A DNA stretch of 64,000 nucleotides, from assembly GCF_014805625.2 (NCBI RefSeq), contig NW_023998569.1:1168188-1232187 (forward strand), read 5' to 3'. This DNA is from Glossina fuscipes. Its lineage: Eukaryota > Arthropoda > Insecta > Diptera > Glossinidae. Position numbers and translations under genes: made by a program. This document shows positions 13,001 through 28,000 of this stretch, piece by piece. Each line of letters starts with the position of its first letter. Position 1 is the first letter of the stretch. The notes below the pieces were generated by a model. It was not told the DNA's origin. It ran no database searches and was given only the letters and a program-made list of their open reading frames with translations.

Positions 13001-16000
13001 AAATCAGTTTCTAAAGTAGACATGATTCCTTACAGCAGTGCGCTCTCAAACAAAAATAAAATTTATAATAGCTTATAATCTGAAATTCCCCATTCGAATG
13101 GCATCGTTAAAACAATTCCAAAGGGATCATTGGATTTAATAATTCTACTGCATATGTTTTTATGCTTTGTATGTTTATCAGGCCAGCCTGTTTTATTTCT
13201 GCATTATTGTAACCTCTACCTCGCCTATAGACTAAAACTGCAAAAATTCTTTGCGAATACTCATTCTGTGTGATATATCGCGGTGAAGCTCAACGTTTAC
13301 GAAAACCTTGCATACCCTACATAGTGTCCTCTTTTGTTAGGCAAGCGATTAAGTTATGTGCAACCATACCGACACTGATCAAAATTTTTATTCAGTAATC
13401 CAAAAACAAAAGCCGAGTTTTTTTCTAATAACTTGAAGGCATTGAACAAAATTTTAATGAAAGGCTCGTCAATTCGACATTTCTTTTTGAATCCAGCTTT
13501 GAGTAAATGGTTTAAAACTGATTTTTAGCTCCTGGGCGATGTTACGACTGCTAACATGCCGGTCAACATCGATCATTTCTCCGATTTTATCGACATTTTC
13601 GACGACCGGCCTACCTGCGCGAGGTGTATCTTTAACATCAAAAATTCCTGAACGGAATCTACGAAACCAAAATTGCACATAATTGGCTGTTACAGTATCG
13701 GAACCATAAACACCATTCACAATTTTAGCCGCCTGGCTTGCATTTTCGCCTTCGTCAAAGAAAGACTGTAAAATGTACCGAACTTTCTCTTTGTTCACTT
13801 CCATTTTTAACACGCTGTAACTCACAACTGAATGCACCAAACAAAAAACAGCAAAAGAATTTTTTTTACTGCGAAATGTCACCTTTCCAACGAGCATAAA
13901 TCTGAAATTGTTTGATCGATACTTTACGAGAAATCTATCAGTGCAGCCATCTACCGAAAAAATAATGGATTTCTTTTTCCCCAAACTAATATATATATAT
14001 ATTTGTGCAGGTAATTATAAAAATGGTCTAAGTCAAAATTTAAAAGAAAATAAGTTTATCAGTTATCTCACATCACATTATGTTAAAGTAACTTAATTCA
14101 ATGTAGTTTTTACAAGATCGTTAAAAATGAATCATTAAATAGCGGCTGTAATTTCAACTGTATATGGAATTTATTTAGCTTTCATTATAAAAAGTGGTCC
14201 AATTCAAATACACTAGAGCTCGTTACACTCCTGGTCGAAAATATACTATCTACATGTAAAAAATATGAGGAAAATGATCAATCATTTGTTAAGGAGTGGA
14301 TCTATAGGACAGTATTTAATACTGAACTTAATTTAAATTTCTTTACTCTTCGAAAAGACACGTGCCAAAAATGCGATTTACTAAAGGGCAAAATCGAAGT
14401 ATGCAGTAGCGAGGAAGAAAAAATGCCGAACGAGTTAGGAATTATATTGCAGAAGACCAAAAAAAAGCAAAGAAAAATCCCAAGGAATATTATGGATTCT
14501 TATTTTATTCGCAAAAAGGTATATATACATGTACCACTTGGGTATGAATGAGATGAAATTATAGCTTTAAGAGGTGCACAGTAAGTAAGTAAGTAAGTAG
14601 CGTCATGCATTTTAATGCATAAGGAGGATATAACTACTTAAAAACACGTAATAGCTTACAGTGATGCTTAATCAGGCCAAAACCGTAACATGGCAAAGTA
14701 AAGTAGCATTGACATAGATGAAAATTGCCCAGTCATCAAATAATAGTATTGAACTGATAGATCACAAATTTTTGGTATTTGGTCATCGCTTTTTACCGAA
14801 TGACCTTGATTTTGGGTTGAGAGAAATGAAAATGAAAAAAACAAATTATATCTGCAATCCTGAGTATTATTGTTGACAGATAATTGTAGAAGAAGAAATA
14901 CATTTTCGGTAAAACGAATGTCACAGTCGGACTTTAGTTCGACGAAATCGCTAGAAGAGTCGGTGACAAGAAAAATAAAAAATGCCGCGGGCAAAGCTGT
15001 CTTTTGGCTGCAAATTCAATGGATGATATTGTTGAAAAATGAACATTATAAGATGTTCTATAAAACTTCTTTAGATTATTTTAAATTCCACGTTTTCAAT
15101 CTTTCACCTAAAAGAGGAAGACCAAAACTGTACGAAAATATCAAAGCATCATACACTCCCACTATACTAGTAACGGAACAAAAAGCATAGAGATATTGTG
15201 TGTTTTCTCCCATACATCCCTATAGTTTTTCACAAACATTTTAAGAATCTTAAAAACTCGTAAAGATAAAAGCCTAAAATGATAAAAATGGATTACTGTT
15301 TATTAATTATTATTATTTATAAATGTTCATGAACTATTTCATTAAAATTATTGTTTCTAATAATGCTCATCATTTTTTACTACTTTAAATCATTTATAGG
15401 AAATTCAGTTAATTGTCAAAGTGGTCTAAGTCAACTCAAGCTTTAAAAATAACATTTTTACACGAAACTCACACAAAATTTCATATTCATAACAAATGTC
15501 CATTAATCAAGACTAACAAAATTCTAAATTAAAATATCGTACAATTTAAGAATATTTTTTCATTTACTCAAATACAAATCGATTAAAAATCTCGAAACAA
15601 GAATTGCATGACTTAGGCCACTTTCATAATTATTGGCACATATATATATCTACGTGCGCACATAAACGCCTATGTAGATGCTTAGATATAAATCAACATT
15701 GTTCAACTTCAGGAAACATTTACAAACGGCATGATATCATAAATTTTAAATGTGTGACAAGATAAATGTTAATCCCAAAAACATCATTTTTTACCGTCCA
15801 AGCATACCATGAGTAAACGCACATCATTGTATTGGATTAGATAGATAGACACAACAGCAAGCCCAAGCATATACATAAATACATATGCATATAAAACTTA
15901 TTTAAGTACACGTAATTCAGAGACTGAACTACGCATTTTCTATACTACGACTATAATTAGATATGTAAGGAAAAATATTAACAACAGTAGCGGCGGCAGC

Positions 16001-19000
16001 AGCAGTAGCAACAATATGACATGAAACAGAAGACTGTAGCGATTTTCAATTTAACTTCAACGCAGTTTTAATGCCTCCAGCAAAAGAGTCTCTAATCAAG
16101 GACATGCATATAAATCGTACGTTTTTTTTTTCTTCTTTCAAAACAAAAGTCAAAGTGATGTTAGAGATAAAAAACTAAATTAATTTTGTTGTGTTTTTCT
16201 CTTTTTCTTTTTTTGTACATAAGCCTTTTGATTTATGGAAAATATAATCAGTTCATTTTGTCGTTTGAATTCAAAATCGAAGGCATCTTTAAAGATTTAA
16301 TGTGAGCCTTCCAAACGTCCTACAAAATAGAAATTTGTTGGGCAAATAATATGGCTTAATAGATATATGATAACGTGTGCTATCATGGAAACTGACCTTA
16401 AGATATGGCGTAAAGTTTCCAGTATATTTTTAAGTACATTAAGATAGATTTATTTTTATATTTCCAACCACCAGAAAAGGTATCAGCAATAAATTCGCAA
16501 ATTGCACGCAGCATAGTATGACAGTGAACTAATGAAATATTTTTAATTTTTAAAAAACTGCAAAGCTCTCTATTTAAATAATATATAATCAAAACGCTGC
16601 ATGTCCACTCTTCAAAAGGAAACCGCCATCATTAGAGTGGATTAACGGATGGTGACGTTTATAGTGGTTGAAATAACAAGGCCTTCCTAAAAACATGGCT
16701 TTGCGTCGAGCTGGGAGATTGTTTCATAAAAACATGGGAATGGATGAAAAAAGTTCATGGCTGTGATTGCTTATCCCGTCACAAAATACTTTCGAAAATG
16801 ACTCAAACCAAGACCTGCTGAAAGAAGAGAAATCGCAATGATTTGATAGAAATAGTGGTTACAGTGATCGCGATGTGAGGTACACGGCTTGCACGCAAAG
16901 ATAGCTATACCATTGTAAAGCGCGTGCCTCTTGCTATGCGATTGAGCCCGTAATTTGAACTTGAAGAATATGCTTAGCTACAAAGGAAACGAAATGAAGC
17001 AAATGTTGACTAACAAACACTTAAATGGTGTTAAAGGGCCATGAAAAGTTTAAATTTTGATTTATCGAAGGAACGTCACTCTTATGTTTAATCAATTATA
17101 AAATGAATACAAAATGACCTTTTCACTCTCCTAATAAAAAAGTTTTTGACACCTAAATCTTTCACGGCCTTCATTAGAAGATTAGCACAAACTTGAACAC
17201 GAAACTTCACTAGAACATTTAATTATGCACATCAGCATACAGAGTAAGCCATAGGAAAGTTAAAAAAGCTTTAAAAAAAAATTTCCCGTATGCCAAAACG
17301 CGCTGCAAAGCTTCTTCTGTGCTTCTTCTTTTAAAAGAAAAAGGGAAAACTTACTTGGAAATAAGAAGAAAAATTTCATTACATTATACAATACCTTAAA
17401 AATAGCTTTTATTGTCTTCTATCTATTTTCAAGCTACAATGAGAAAAGTGCGCATGGACACTCGGGCATGGAGACCATTTTCTTATGCTGGCTTTTCAAA
17501 TTTGAAATATGTTTTGGTCTAAAAAATGTTAAACCTTAAAGGAAGTACTAATTTATTTCACTTATTTATATATCTGTTAATATACTTTATACCCTTAACA
17601 CTCCAAGCAAGTCATTAACCTTGTTCTATATGGAAAACATAAAGACAAAAGCGTAACATTTTCAGTGTTTCGTTGTAAGTTTGCAGAAATGCGCGTTAAA
17701 CTACAAACGCTAAACGATTGTAGTCTTGAACAGTATAAAATTTTGCAAAGTTTAATAAGGTCTGTCCGTGCGTCTAATTGTTTGCTTTACGATTTCATAA
17801 ATTAAGATACGAACTAGGAGCTTAGCACATATACAAAATACACTCTTATCTGAATCGGGGTTAAAATAGGGCGTTTGCATTTGCAGATTTCACAATACCA
17901 TATATTAATTTAGGCAAAAGAAGGATAGAATTTTCTTAAGTTTGTCTAGAACTTGAGGCTAGAAAACCATGCGAAATTGATAGAAATACCGGAAGAAGAC
18001 TTTAACCAATAAACAGAATATGTCCTCTCCTTGTATTCAGATTCTAAGTAAAGGATATCCACTTATACAGGATATCCACTTAATAGGATATCACTTAAAT
18101 AGGCTTTAGGCTTTTTACTCAGCATTCAAGACTGGTTTTCAAATCACATGTAAATTAACTTTTGCTCGATTCTGTTAATTCTTTTTTTTTTTTTGCAAAA
18201 TTCGAAAATATTTTTGACAAGGCAAAAAAGGTACACTGTTGTTCTTTAAAGTTATGTACTGATATAAGTGTGCATAATTATATGACTTTCTGCTTTTTAT
18301 ATATATATATATATATATTCGGTTGTAAATATATATTTATGTCTTACATTTAAGCCTGTGTGGTGTGAAAAATATAAAACTATAATAAAAATAATAATAA
18401 CAAAGACAACAACAACTGCTAAGAGCGTAACCATTTAAGTACAATGGCAAACGATTTTATAATTTACTCTCATACACACCGATTACGTAATTTCATACGC
18501 TTCACCTCAGCAATAAAAGCCTCAACCTTACTTGTGGGGCACAGTTAGACCAGTGAACTAACTAACATAACAACCAACCAGGCAAGCATACAACCTGCCA
18601 GCCAGTCAGCCGAACAGCCAATCAGGCAGTCAACCAGCGCCCGAGTCAGTCAATCAGTTTTGCCAAAGCAAAGGAGATCGTAGTAAACAACAGAAGCTCA
18701 TATTATCAACACGACTGACTATTTGTTCATTTACAGAAGCTTAGTTGCCTATTTGCTTAACAAATGATATTAACTTACAATTCTTTTTGCTTTACCTGTT
18801 GCAATTTTGTTCTTTTTGTTCTTATTGTTCTTCTTTTATTATTATTATTATCATTATTTTATTATAACAAAATACTGGTAACTTTGTACGTACATGTGTA
18901 AAGTTAAAAAAATAAGAAGAATTCTTGTCATACTCTTCACCAAGCAACTCATTGACTATCGAACGATTCCTATTGAAAACATGACTACGGCCCCTTGATC

Positions 19001-22000
19001 GCGTTACCATGCCATGATGCAGCAGTTTCTTACACATACATATGTATATACGATACAACAGAGATATTGCATATATAATTATAAACAATGCACGCGCACA
19101 TATGACTATAATTCCATATGTTCGTAATTTTTATTTTTCCTGCTCTTATTATTCGACTGATTGATCGTTCGGCCAGACAATCAACCGATCAACCGGCAGC
19201 AAAATCATAAATGAAAAAGAAAGAAGAAAATATAAAAAAATAAAAGCAAAAGATTTTCTTTTAAAAATTACCCCCTTTTGTCCCCCCACTTTATAATAAA
19301 GCAAAAATTGTTGCAGCTGCTAATGATGACCATAAAAATTATGAAAAAGAAGAAGCAATAAAATCAAATAATTTTAACGGACTAACCGATTGGGTTGTAT
19401 TCATCGCGCCATACTGTCCGGCTAACCAGCCGACTGTATGTAATTTTCCATGTTAACACGTTACAACATCGTTGTACGTCGCTACCAGGCGAACAGAAAA
19501 TTTCAGCAGAAGCGATCGCTTGCACTGAGAGTGCATTTGCTGGTTGATTATTTTGTTGTTGTTGTTTTGCTGCTGCTGTTGTTATTGTATCGTTGGTTGG
19601 TTGGCCGGTTGCTTGATAAATTGCTTTTGACGCTATTGTTGTAGTTGTTTTTTTTTTGTAGTTTTCTTTTTTTGCACAATGCATTTTGAGAGAAATAAAA
19701 ATAACTCGCGCATCCAATCTGCTTTTAATGCACTCTATCAAAAGTCGCAATGATTTGCTAAGATATTTGCTTACATGCTTTTTTCGTTTCTTTTCCTTTT
19801 CTTTAGTTAGGGTGTTCAGGAAGTTGTTCTTCGTCATTTTTCCATTTAAATTTTTTTTCTTTGGTTTTTTTATTCATTTATAATTTTTCGTTTTTATTTC
19901 ATTGTTCTTCGTTTATTGTCAACAATGACATGTGCATGACTCTGAGAATGACTCTCCGGTCGCATTAAGTTAAATAATCAATTGTTAATTTTACTCTTTA
20001 AAATAGAATTGTAGAGCTAATAAATTTCATACACAATTCATACAGACTGACTAATCGTGTTTAGCGAAAGTACACACGCATACATATGTATGTATACATT
20101 TATATATATTGATATTTATATAAATATATTTATAAATACATATGTATATATATATAAATATACTTATAAATACATACACATATTTTATTTATTATATTTA
20201 TAAATATATTTATATATATATATATTTATATGTGTGTGCATAGATAGATATATATATGTAAAATATATAAATATATAAATATATATAAAATATATATATA
20301 TGTAAATGTATATAACACATGTTTCTTCATTTTCGTTCCAACCTTGGCAATACCCAGTAGAAATAAGCATTATTTATATCATTTGAATCGATGTAGTCAT
20401 ATCCGCCTGTGTAAGCGTTCTCACTCGTCCGCAAATATTTAGTTATCAACTTCAAATGCGTTAAAAAGATTGCAAGTCCTTGCAGTCCGATTGGTATTGC
20501 AAATGGGCCAAACTGGTCAAAGCTTACCCCTACATCGCAGCGTGAACTGAAAACACATCTGTTTTAAAGAATAATCCACTGTGACTTCTTTAAAAAACGA
20601 TTTATTTTTTTACCTAATAGATGTTTTGGAACTGCTAGACTACATGGGAACGATCCATTACCTGCAAAAAAACTTTTCCTTTTAAACTTGGGTGCTTTCC
20701 GCAAGGACATAGCGACTAATATTATAATAATATAATATTCACTAATATTTTACGAATAATGAAAATATTGCAGATGAACATTGGCACCGAATCATATAAT
20801 TTTTGTCTAGAAATTCACGCTAAGCGGATTTTGGCAGCAAAAAAGGCAGGGTGCAGTTAAAATTTGTCGAGGAAAAAGAACAAGGAAGAATATTTGAACT
20901 TGGAAAGGCTTTTTGTTGAATTTTCTTAACTGTTAACAAAGTTAACTATATAATAAAAGATTTAGGAATACAAAGCTTTCTTAATGGAAGTAAAGAACTC
21001 CTAAATTTTCTTATTATTTCTCTTTTTAAAACATTTTAATTAGAGTCCATTATGAAACTTTGGTCCACCGAATAGGCTTGGAAAAGAAGCGCGAAGAAGC
21101 GAAATCAAGCCGACATACTCGAATTCAATTCCCAATTGCGATAGATGATGGTGATAGTACATATTAGATGCGTAGCATATATCGATATATCGATAAGGCG
21201 TACATCTTCCAGGCTTTGTCCATTGTTCGTACCTATTTTCATATTTCTTTCGCCCTCACCATTGACGTATTTATGCACCTTTGCTTGAAAATAGCAGGAC
21301 TTTTTCCCTTTTCTGACGCGACATGCACAAATTATCACACAGATGGGAACAATGTATAGCTAGCGATAGACGAATAACATACTTCTTATCATTTTATTAC
21401 AATAAACGTGAATTATCTTTAAAAGATCGTGGAATCGCATGTACATGCTCATGACATATAAATAAGAGGAGTCTAGAAATAAACCAAAAGACAAACGAGG
21501 TGAAACCAATTCATGTATTTTGTAGTGTACTTAAAGTATTTTTTCGTATAATTATAGGAGAGAAAGGACCTATACTAAATGATTGAGGTGTAAATAATCT
21601 GGCAATTTATTTGGCATTAGTGATATTCCGGCATGAAAATATGACCAACCAGTTTCCATTTGTTAAAAAAAAATGGCAAAGTTATTAAAATTTATTTCCA
21701 TAAATGGTGGGAAAATTTTAATTTAAATTCTATGTAAACTCGCTCATTAATCATGTTCATTCAGTTGTTATTAATGATATTAGTTAAATAATATTAACTC
21801 TTCTCACGTAGTTGAAGATATGGTTTACATTTTGTTCGAGTGTAAATTGAATGTATAAAATGTGATGAGACCAACATCTAAACTGATAATTAGCAATGTT
21901 TCTTTAATGCTGCTACTCATCGATTATAGAGATTAGGAAAAAAATTTTTTGTATAATTATAGCGATTAAAATCATGAATCATGAGATAAGTCCGACGGGT

Positions 22001-25000
22001 ATTTAAAGTATGTACGAATTTTTTTTTTATTCTAACTGATTTTCAAAGAAAAGCAAATCAATGAAAATTTTTCAAATCGTTTCTGACTTATAAACAAGAA
22101 ACTCCCATTTTCACATGTAAACAAAAGAAAAGAGAAACAGGAAACTATATGTAATATAAATAAAGAAATATTTACTTTCATGTGAAGAAGAAACTCTAGA
22201 GAGGGAATTAATTTTATCTGAAACACGTTTACAAGCATTAAAATGAAATCGAATTAATATAAAAATTCTACAGTGGCATTAGTTATTGCTAACGGTATCA
22301 CTTTATGATAGTATGGATATATGTATATGAAATGCGTCGTTTTTTCTCTGTGAAAAACAATTCCCATCTAAGAATGAGTTAAAGTAAACTCATATATCGA
22401 TTATAGACACGCATTTATCCTCCAGGCGTGTCATAATCACCGAAAAACAATGAAGGCATCGCTTGTGATAGTCATGGCATGGTGGAATGCAGGAAAGAGC
22501 GAGAGAAGGAAAGAGATTCATACATCGTCCATCATAGTTGTAGTGATATATAGCAGTGCCTAATCATTACGTAATCTGTCAGTTGATATTAATTTAATGC
22601 AACAACTTTCAGCTTAAAGCTGCTGATGAATGTTGACAGTAAGACATTAAAGTGTTTTGAACTTATTACTCTCTCACATTGGCTTTATATTTGTGCTAGT
22701 ATTTAAATGTGATTCTGTAGAATTTTGCATTTAACAACAAAAAGCACAAAACAAAAAAGAAAAGAAAAAAGAAAATGAGTTAGAAAAAGATATACAACGG
22801 AAGACTGGTAACTAACTGCAGCCGAATCTTTGTTCAAATCTGGACCAGTTTAGTTAGTTGGTGCCAGTTAGCGAGCTAAACGACATTGAAAACGTGGATG
22901 TGCGTCCGTTTAACGGTGCTTCAGTATTAATAACTTTCTTAGATTATAATCATAGCAGACACATGCAAATATAACCGGTAACAGTTACCCAGTTACACTG
23001 GTTTCTTTCTGATGACGCGTTCGAATAAAAGCATATAATGCATTTAAAGAAACTCTATATGTAACTAAAACTAAAACTATATACATATATGAGATTGGTT
23101 TCCATTTCATGTTATACAATTTTGTGATTGCGGGGATGCATTAATTGTATTGCATAATAAGGAAATCGCTTTGCCACACCCCCTTGCATATGTGTGTGCA
23201 GCTCGGTTATACATGTCATAAGAACTTGAATCATATTTTGTGTATATATATATGAGTGTAGGTTTTTTGATTTTCACTATTTATTCATGTTTATGATTTT
23301 TTTTTTTGTTTGCTATTATGTGAGCTCCAAGCCATTGAAATGTGCATGAACATAGACAAAGCCTAATGATTAAATAAAATTGAATGCTTAGTTAGTAACT
23401 GCATCCATTTACAATATGATCATACACCTGATTACAAATTAAAAATCTCTTCTTTTCTCTTTATCACTTTTTCTCGACGTTTTAATTTTATAAATTTATT
23501 ACATTTGTTTAATTTCACGCAACAGGATGCCTACGCGGAACCAGGCCAAGACAGTCGAAACGTTGCTGGTCTGGAAATTGTTGTCATTGTTCAAGATGTG
23601 CAGGATCAACCTCCCGTGTTTACAATGGCTCCGCCGGTTACAAAATTACCAGCCGGTATACTTCCAGGTGATAAGGTAAGCATTGAATGTGCCCGATTCA
23701 TTCTGAGAATGTTGCTGCAGCCTTTCAATTAATATATGAACTGTTTACCGTCATGTTTATCTTTGAAGGATTGGGTTTGCTCCATCATAATGGGAGTAAT
23801 TAATTTTCTTAATAGCAGTAGTTTTGCAAACAGTGGCATCATTCGCATCATAATTTTTCAAGATGGCGTTTCATCGTCTTTTTCAAAATGCTGCAAACCT
23901 TCACATAGCTCGTTAGTAAAAGTAGTTAGATAGCATCAGAAGTTTATGCAATTATCGGAGTCGCCTTTGCTTAATATAACGAAGCTACGCACATTAGTTC
24001 CACTGCTAATTTAAATCTGTGTAGAATGTCTCCAGTCAATCATTAGGCAGTACAACTCCTTCAATTTTCAGGTTAGTGATCGTTAAGTCCATTCTGAGTG
24101 AAATCTCGCCATTCAATCTTCAGATAATGTAAGTGCTTGAAACGACCTCCTTATAATCATTGCACGCATAAAGAAAATCAGTAGAAAACCGTTTTGTGGA
24201 GAACTCAACACTTACTGCGATCGATCGTAATGGAGTGTAAACGCTTGAGATGCCAATTTACCGATAGTCAGGTACTTAGTCTCAGATCTGGGATGAAACC
24301 ACGTAATTTGATCGTGAGGCATTCTACGCATAGGCCTAAAATGCCTTCCTTGTGAACAGCACGTCATATTCTGTGAGAACATGATGTGCCACCCGTTAGT
24401 CAATAGTCCTTCACGCATGTTCTTCAAATTAAAAGCTCCTTCACTCTCATTTAACTGTTGGCGAGATAGAGAACGAACGTTTTATGGCCTGGAGGTGAAC
24501 AAACCTGATGTAACCCTTCATGAGTATATGCTTTGTCTCTTCACAGATTCAAAACAAGATTTTTATGCTAAATTTTATCCAACGTGCAAAGCCAATATTA
24601 TCAGTCGCTTATGCCAGTTTCTTACTATGACCAATCTCTTACAAGATGTTCCCTATACGTATAACAATGTGACGGTCAGAACGAAGTGCGGTTGTGGCTG
24701 ATTTGATAAGTTCCTTGACGTGATATACCAAGGATTACAAAAGTTTTGCCCATCGTTTGGAGAGAGCCGAGAAAAAATAGGAAATTGCCGTTCGTAAGAA
24801 ATAGGTAAAGGGATATAGTAATGACCAGCAAAACCCAATTTCTTCCTCAGGTTGACAGCCATTAGAGCTATTTTAGACGGATTTCTTCCAATAGTGTACA
24901 AAAGGTGTCTATTAATTATTCCTTTGAGTTGTCCTTATTTCGAAATTTGGTCACATGTCTAAAATTTTACGACACTTGAGAGGATTTTAGATCTGCAAAG

Positions 25001-28000
25001 ATTTATTTAGAAAAACTTCATATTCAATTTCCATTACTTAATCCTAATCTACCAAACTTGTTTTCTTTAATTTTGTTAATTAGTAATTTTGTCCCACTTT
25101 CCCTAAAGTATATCATTTAAATCTACAATTTCGTTGAGCGTTTAATTCTAGTTAGTTCCTTGACCAATGCACCTATTCGCTAAATTTGAAAAAATTTTAC
25201 GACTAATGACTGATTTCTGTCATAAATAATCAACCTTTCAATAAAATTAAGTAATCAATTTCATCGCGAAAAACAAAAAGTTATAGAAATCGTGTCCCAG
25301 TTTTCCTGATAAAACCGTTACTTTTAAGGATTTGTCGCGTTTTATGTTTTATTAACTTTCAGTTACGCAACACAAATGCTAACGTATACAAATTACGAAG
25401 ACGAACATTGAATAAATTAGCTACAAAAAGAAAAAAAAAACAAAAACAATAGAAATACAGAGAGGACAATTACGAAAGACAAGAAACAATTTATTTAACT
25501 TAGATATCCGTCAGTTAGAATTACTGATATTCATTATCTTTAGAATGTGGCCAATGGCGATTATTATGCATTTTAACAGAAAGAGAGCTTTTTTAGTTTA
25601 TTTAGAAAATATAATTTCTTTTTATGCACAATCTATGATCATGCCTAAGCAATTTTCTTTATACTCAAGTTAAACAACAGCATCAATTGAATCGAACATT
25701 TTAAAGTAATTGTTTATGCATACGTGTTTTAGGTTGTTTGAAAAAAAAGAAATCAAAAGAGCTACAAAAAAATTTTTTTTTTCCAATTTGATTTAATTTT
25801 CTTCTCCCATAGCCAGTGATCCTAAAGTAACCAAAGAAAGGTGAAAGATGCTAATAATAATAACAATAATAAAAATATAAGAGTAGACTGATTTCAAGCA
25901 CGTTAAGTCGAACAATGTAGCACTTACCTGAAGTTCCACCATGTTCTAAGGAACGCATACATGATCTCTTTATTTGGAAATGTACTGATTTTCTTTCTTG
26001 ATCATAAAGAAAATCGCTCAAATTTTCGAATATACGCAAAATTAACGTTAGGTACTTTTATAAAGAATTCTTGCAAGTAAATTGAAGAGAACTTGTCTCA
26101 AGAAACCGGAAATATAAAAAAATAACCTAAAATTTCCAGTTGGATAATACTTAGTCTTAGGTTGTAGATTAAATAGAATTTGAATGTATGGATTCGATGT
26201 ACGAGGCTTGAGACCCATGACGCTTATCTCTACCTGACTCAGCCTCTTTAAGGAGGAATTTTATCCTATCCATCGTCGCACCTAGTTAAGGACATGTTTG
26301 TTGCTCTCAGGATAAAATAAAGTGGTGCTTAATCGAAAGCTGTTGCATCCTTAAGTTTTTTGGTCATCAACTGCCTTAGTTCGCTGCACGGTCCAAACCA
26401 AGACGCCTTCAGCGATGTGCCATTCGAACAATATTCTATTGCTGAACTCCATTTTATAATTCTTAGGCTACGCCAAGCTAATTTCGGTACAAGCTTCTTA
26501 TAATGTTTTCTTTTATGATTGAACATAGAGAGCATGCCGACGGTATGATAAGCATCGACTGATGATTTTCTGTCATTTCTTGAAGTTTGCAATTTCGTTA
26601 CTTTAGATTTTTCATTTTAACGCACTTTGTAATGCCCGCACCGAATTCTACTGGGAATTCCCATTATTGAACATCCAGTGCAATAGTCTTCATTATGGGA
26701 AGCTAAACTGAATACTTGGGTAGTTGGCCAATAGTGAATTTTTTACGCACACAACTTCCCAACAACAGTTTTCCACATCTGCAATATGTTTTCCTGAGGT
26801 CCATGCCATCGTTGTAATCTCATAAGCCCTTCAAAAATTTACTGTTGCCGTTACGTTCCGAAGCATAAGGTGGATATTATACCATCTGCTCTTTAGAGAA
26901 TTGCCAGTTGAAAAAAGGCGCATTTTTAAAGTTCGGGAAACGCAAATGATCGCATATAAATCCCGCCACGATTGTTGAAAAATAACAAAGGCGTCTACAC
27001 TCGACAGGGCACCTCTGTTTCCCAAAAATCAATTTTTTTTTTGTTAGTAAAAATTAACTTTTGGAAATATCAAATAATTTTTTATTTAGGCCTTGTTGGC
27101 TTTAATTCTTGAAAGCTACAACAAATTTATTTAAAATTTAAGTAAAATTTATCTAAAGATTTATTAAGATTATTTCCTTTTTTCACTTTCTTTCCATTTT
27201 ACTTCATTCTTATCTTTATTACAAAAAAGAAGAAGAAATTAATGTTTGAATGTATATTGTATATCACAATATATATTTTTGATGTAATTATTTTTCATTA
27301 TCCCCGGTAAAGTCGTATATAGACAGTGCAGCATCTGTTTTTTTATATCGATGAGAGAAGAGCAGTCTGGCATTTTAGCTTTAGCAGCACAAACCGTAAA
27401 ATTCCAAATAATACTACGAAAGCTCGTATATGATTAAAGTGGGAAACAAGCAAATTCAAGTGCATATAAAGTTTTATAGCTTCAAATTGTGTTTATGTGC
27501 CAACTTCTGAGTACTTAACCATATACAAAGGTCATGAATTGAAACATAGCAGCACATGTTACCTACCAACTCAATATGGAAAAAAAACGTGCCAAGATAT
27601 TAAATGCCAAAAGCGACCGACAATTTTCTTTATATCTATCATAGAAAAATAGAAGCATACTTGACTTCACCTTCGATTTGCAATTCCCAAAAAATAATCG
27701 TCAGAAAGAAACGGAGAAAGAGAGCTATAGAGAGAAAATTGTGAATCGATTTATTCATGTCCTTCTGTTCGCACATTTCTCACGTTGTCTGCTATCAGAT
27801 CATTTACGACCGTAAAATTTACGATACAAACTTGAGACTTGAATAATCGACGGCCTTACTATATCCAAAAATGAATTTAAGTAGACGACAGGTCTGCTTA
27901 TTCCGATTCCTATGCAGATAATAATTTAAAGCTTTATGCAAAAATTTTCTAGGGTATAGGTTTCGACAAGCTAACTGTGCCACCCACTAAGTATATTTCG

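Larger units (their letters stand above)
14005..15639 (+). mobile_element. Decayed DNA transposon with 31-bp terminal inverted repeats
   Basis: The left end (14005-14035, starting GTGCAGGTAATTAT and ending TGGTCTAAGTCA) and the reverse complement of the right end (15609-15639, starting GTGCCAATAATTAT and ending TGGCCTAAGTCA) match at 25 of 31 positions. Related subterminal copies lie at about 14188-14206 and 15417-15433. The interior holds two pieces of a transposase-like protein on the + strand. Both flanks are TATATA, so the target duplication cannot be read with certainty. I cannot assign a superfamily. Confidence 0.75.
11726..23525. other. Cadherin intron 3 (~11.8 kb)
   Basis: The intron contains a dispersed-repeat copy (12230-12345), a mariner deletion derivative (13391-13990), and a decayed DNA transposon (14005-15639) immediately beside it. 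It also has small tandem repeats (18051-18100), a CAGCCAGTCAGC-type stretch (18545-18660), and a large TA-rich block (20094-20312). At 19382-19660 the sequence is less AT-rich and includes a CAA/TTG-rich run. A 151-residue minus-strand frame there has no domain I recognise, so I do not call it a gene. Confidence 0.7.

Noticed and set aside
19382..19837. 151-residue minus-strand open frame
   Set aside because: The composition is low-complexity (Lys- and Gln-rich), there are no domain motifs, it overlaps open frames on the other strand and has no splice support. Probably chance.
24212..24901. Overlapping mid-length frames on both strands in cadherin intron 4
   Set aside because: No recognisable domain on either strand. 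Open frames on both strands suggest reduced AT content rather than a gene.
26329..27025. Two minus-strand frames sharing an SLKxxW pattern
   Set aside because: The resemblance is too short to claim a repeat or a protein family.
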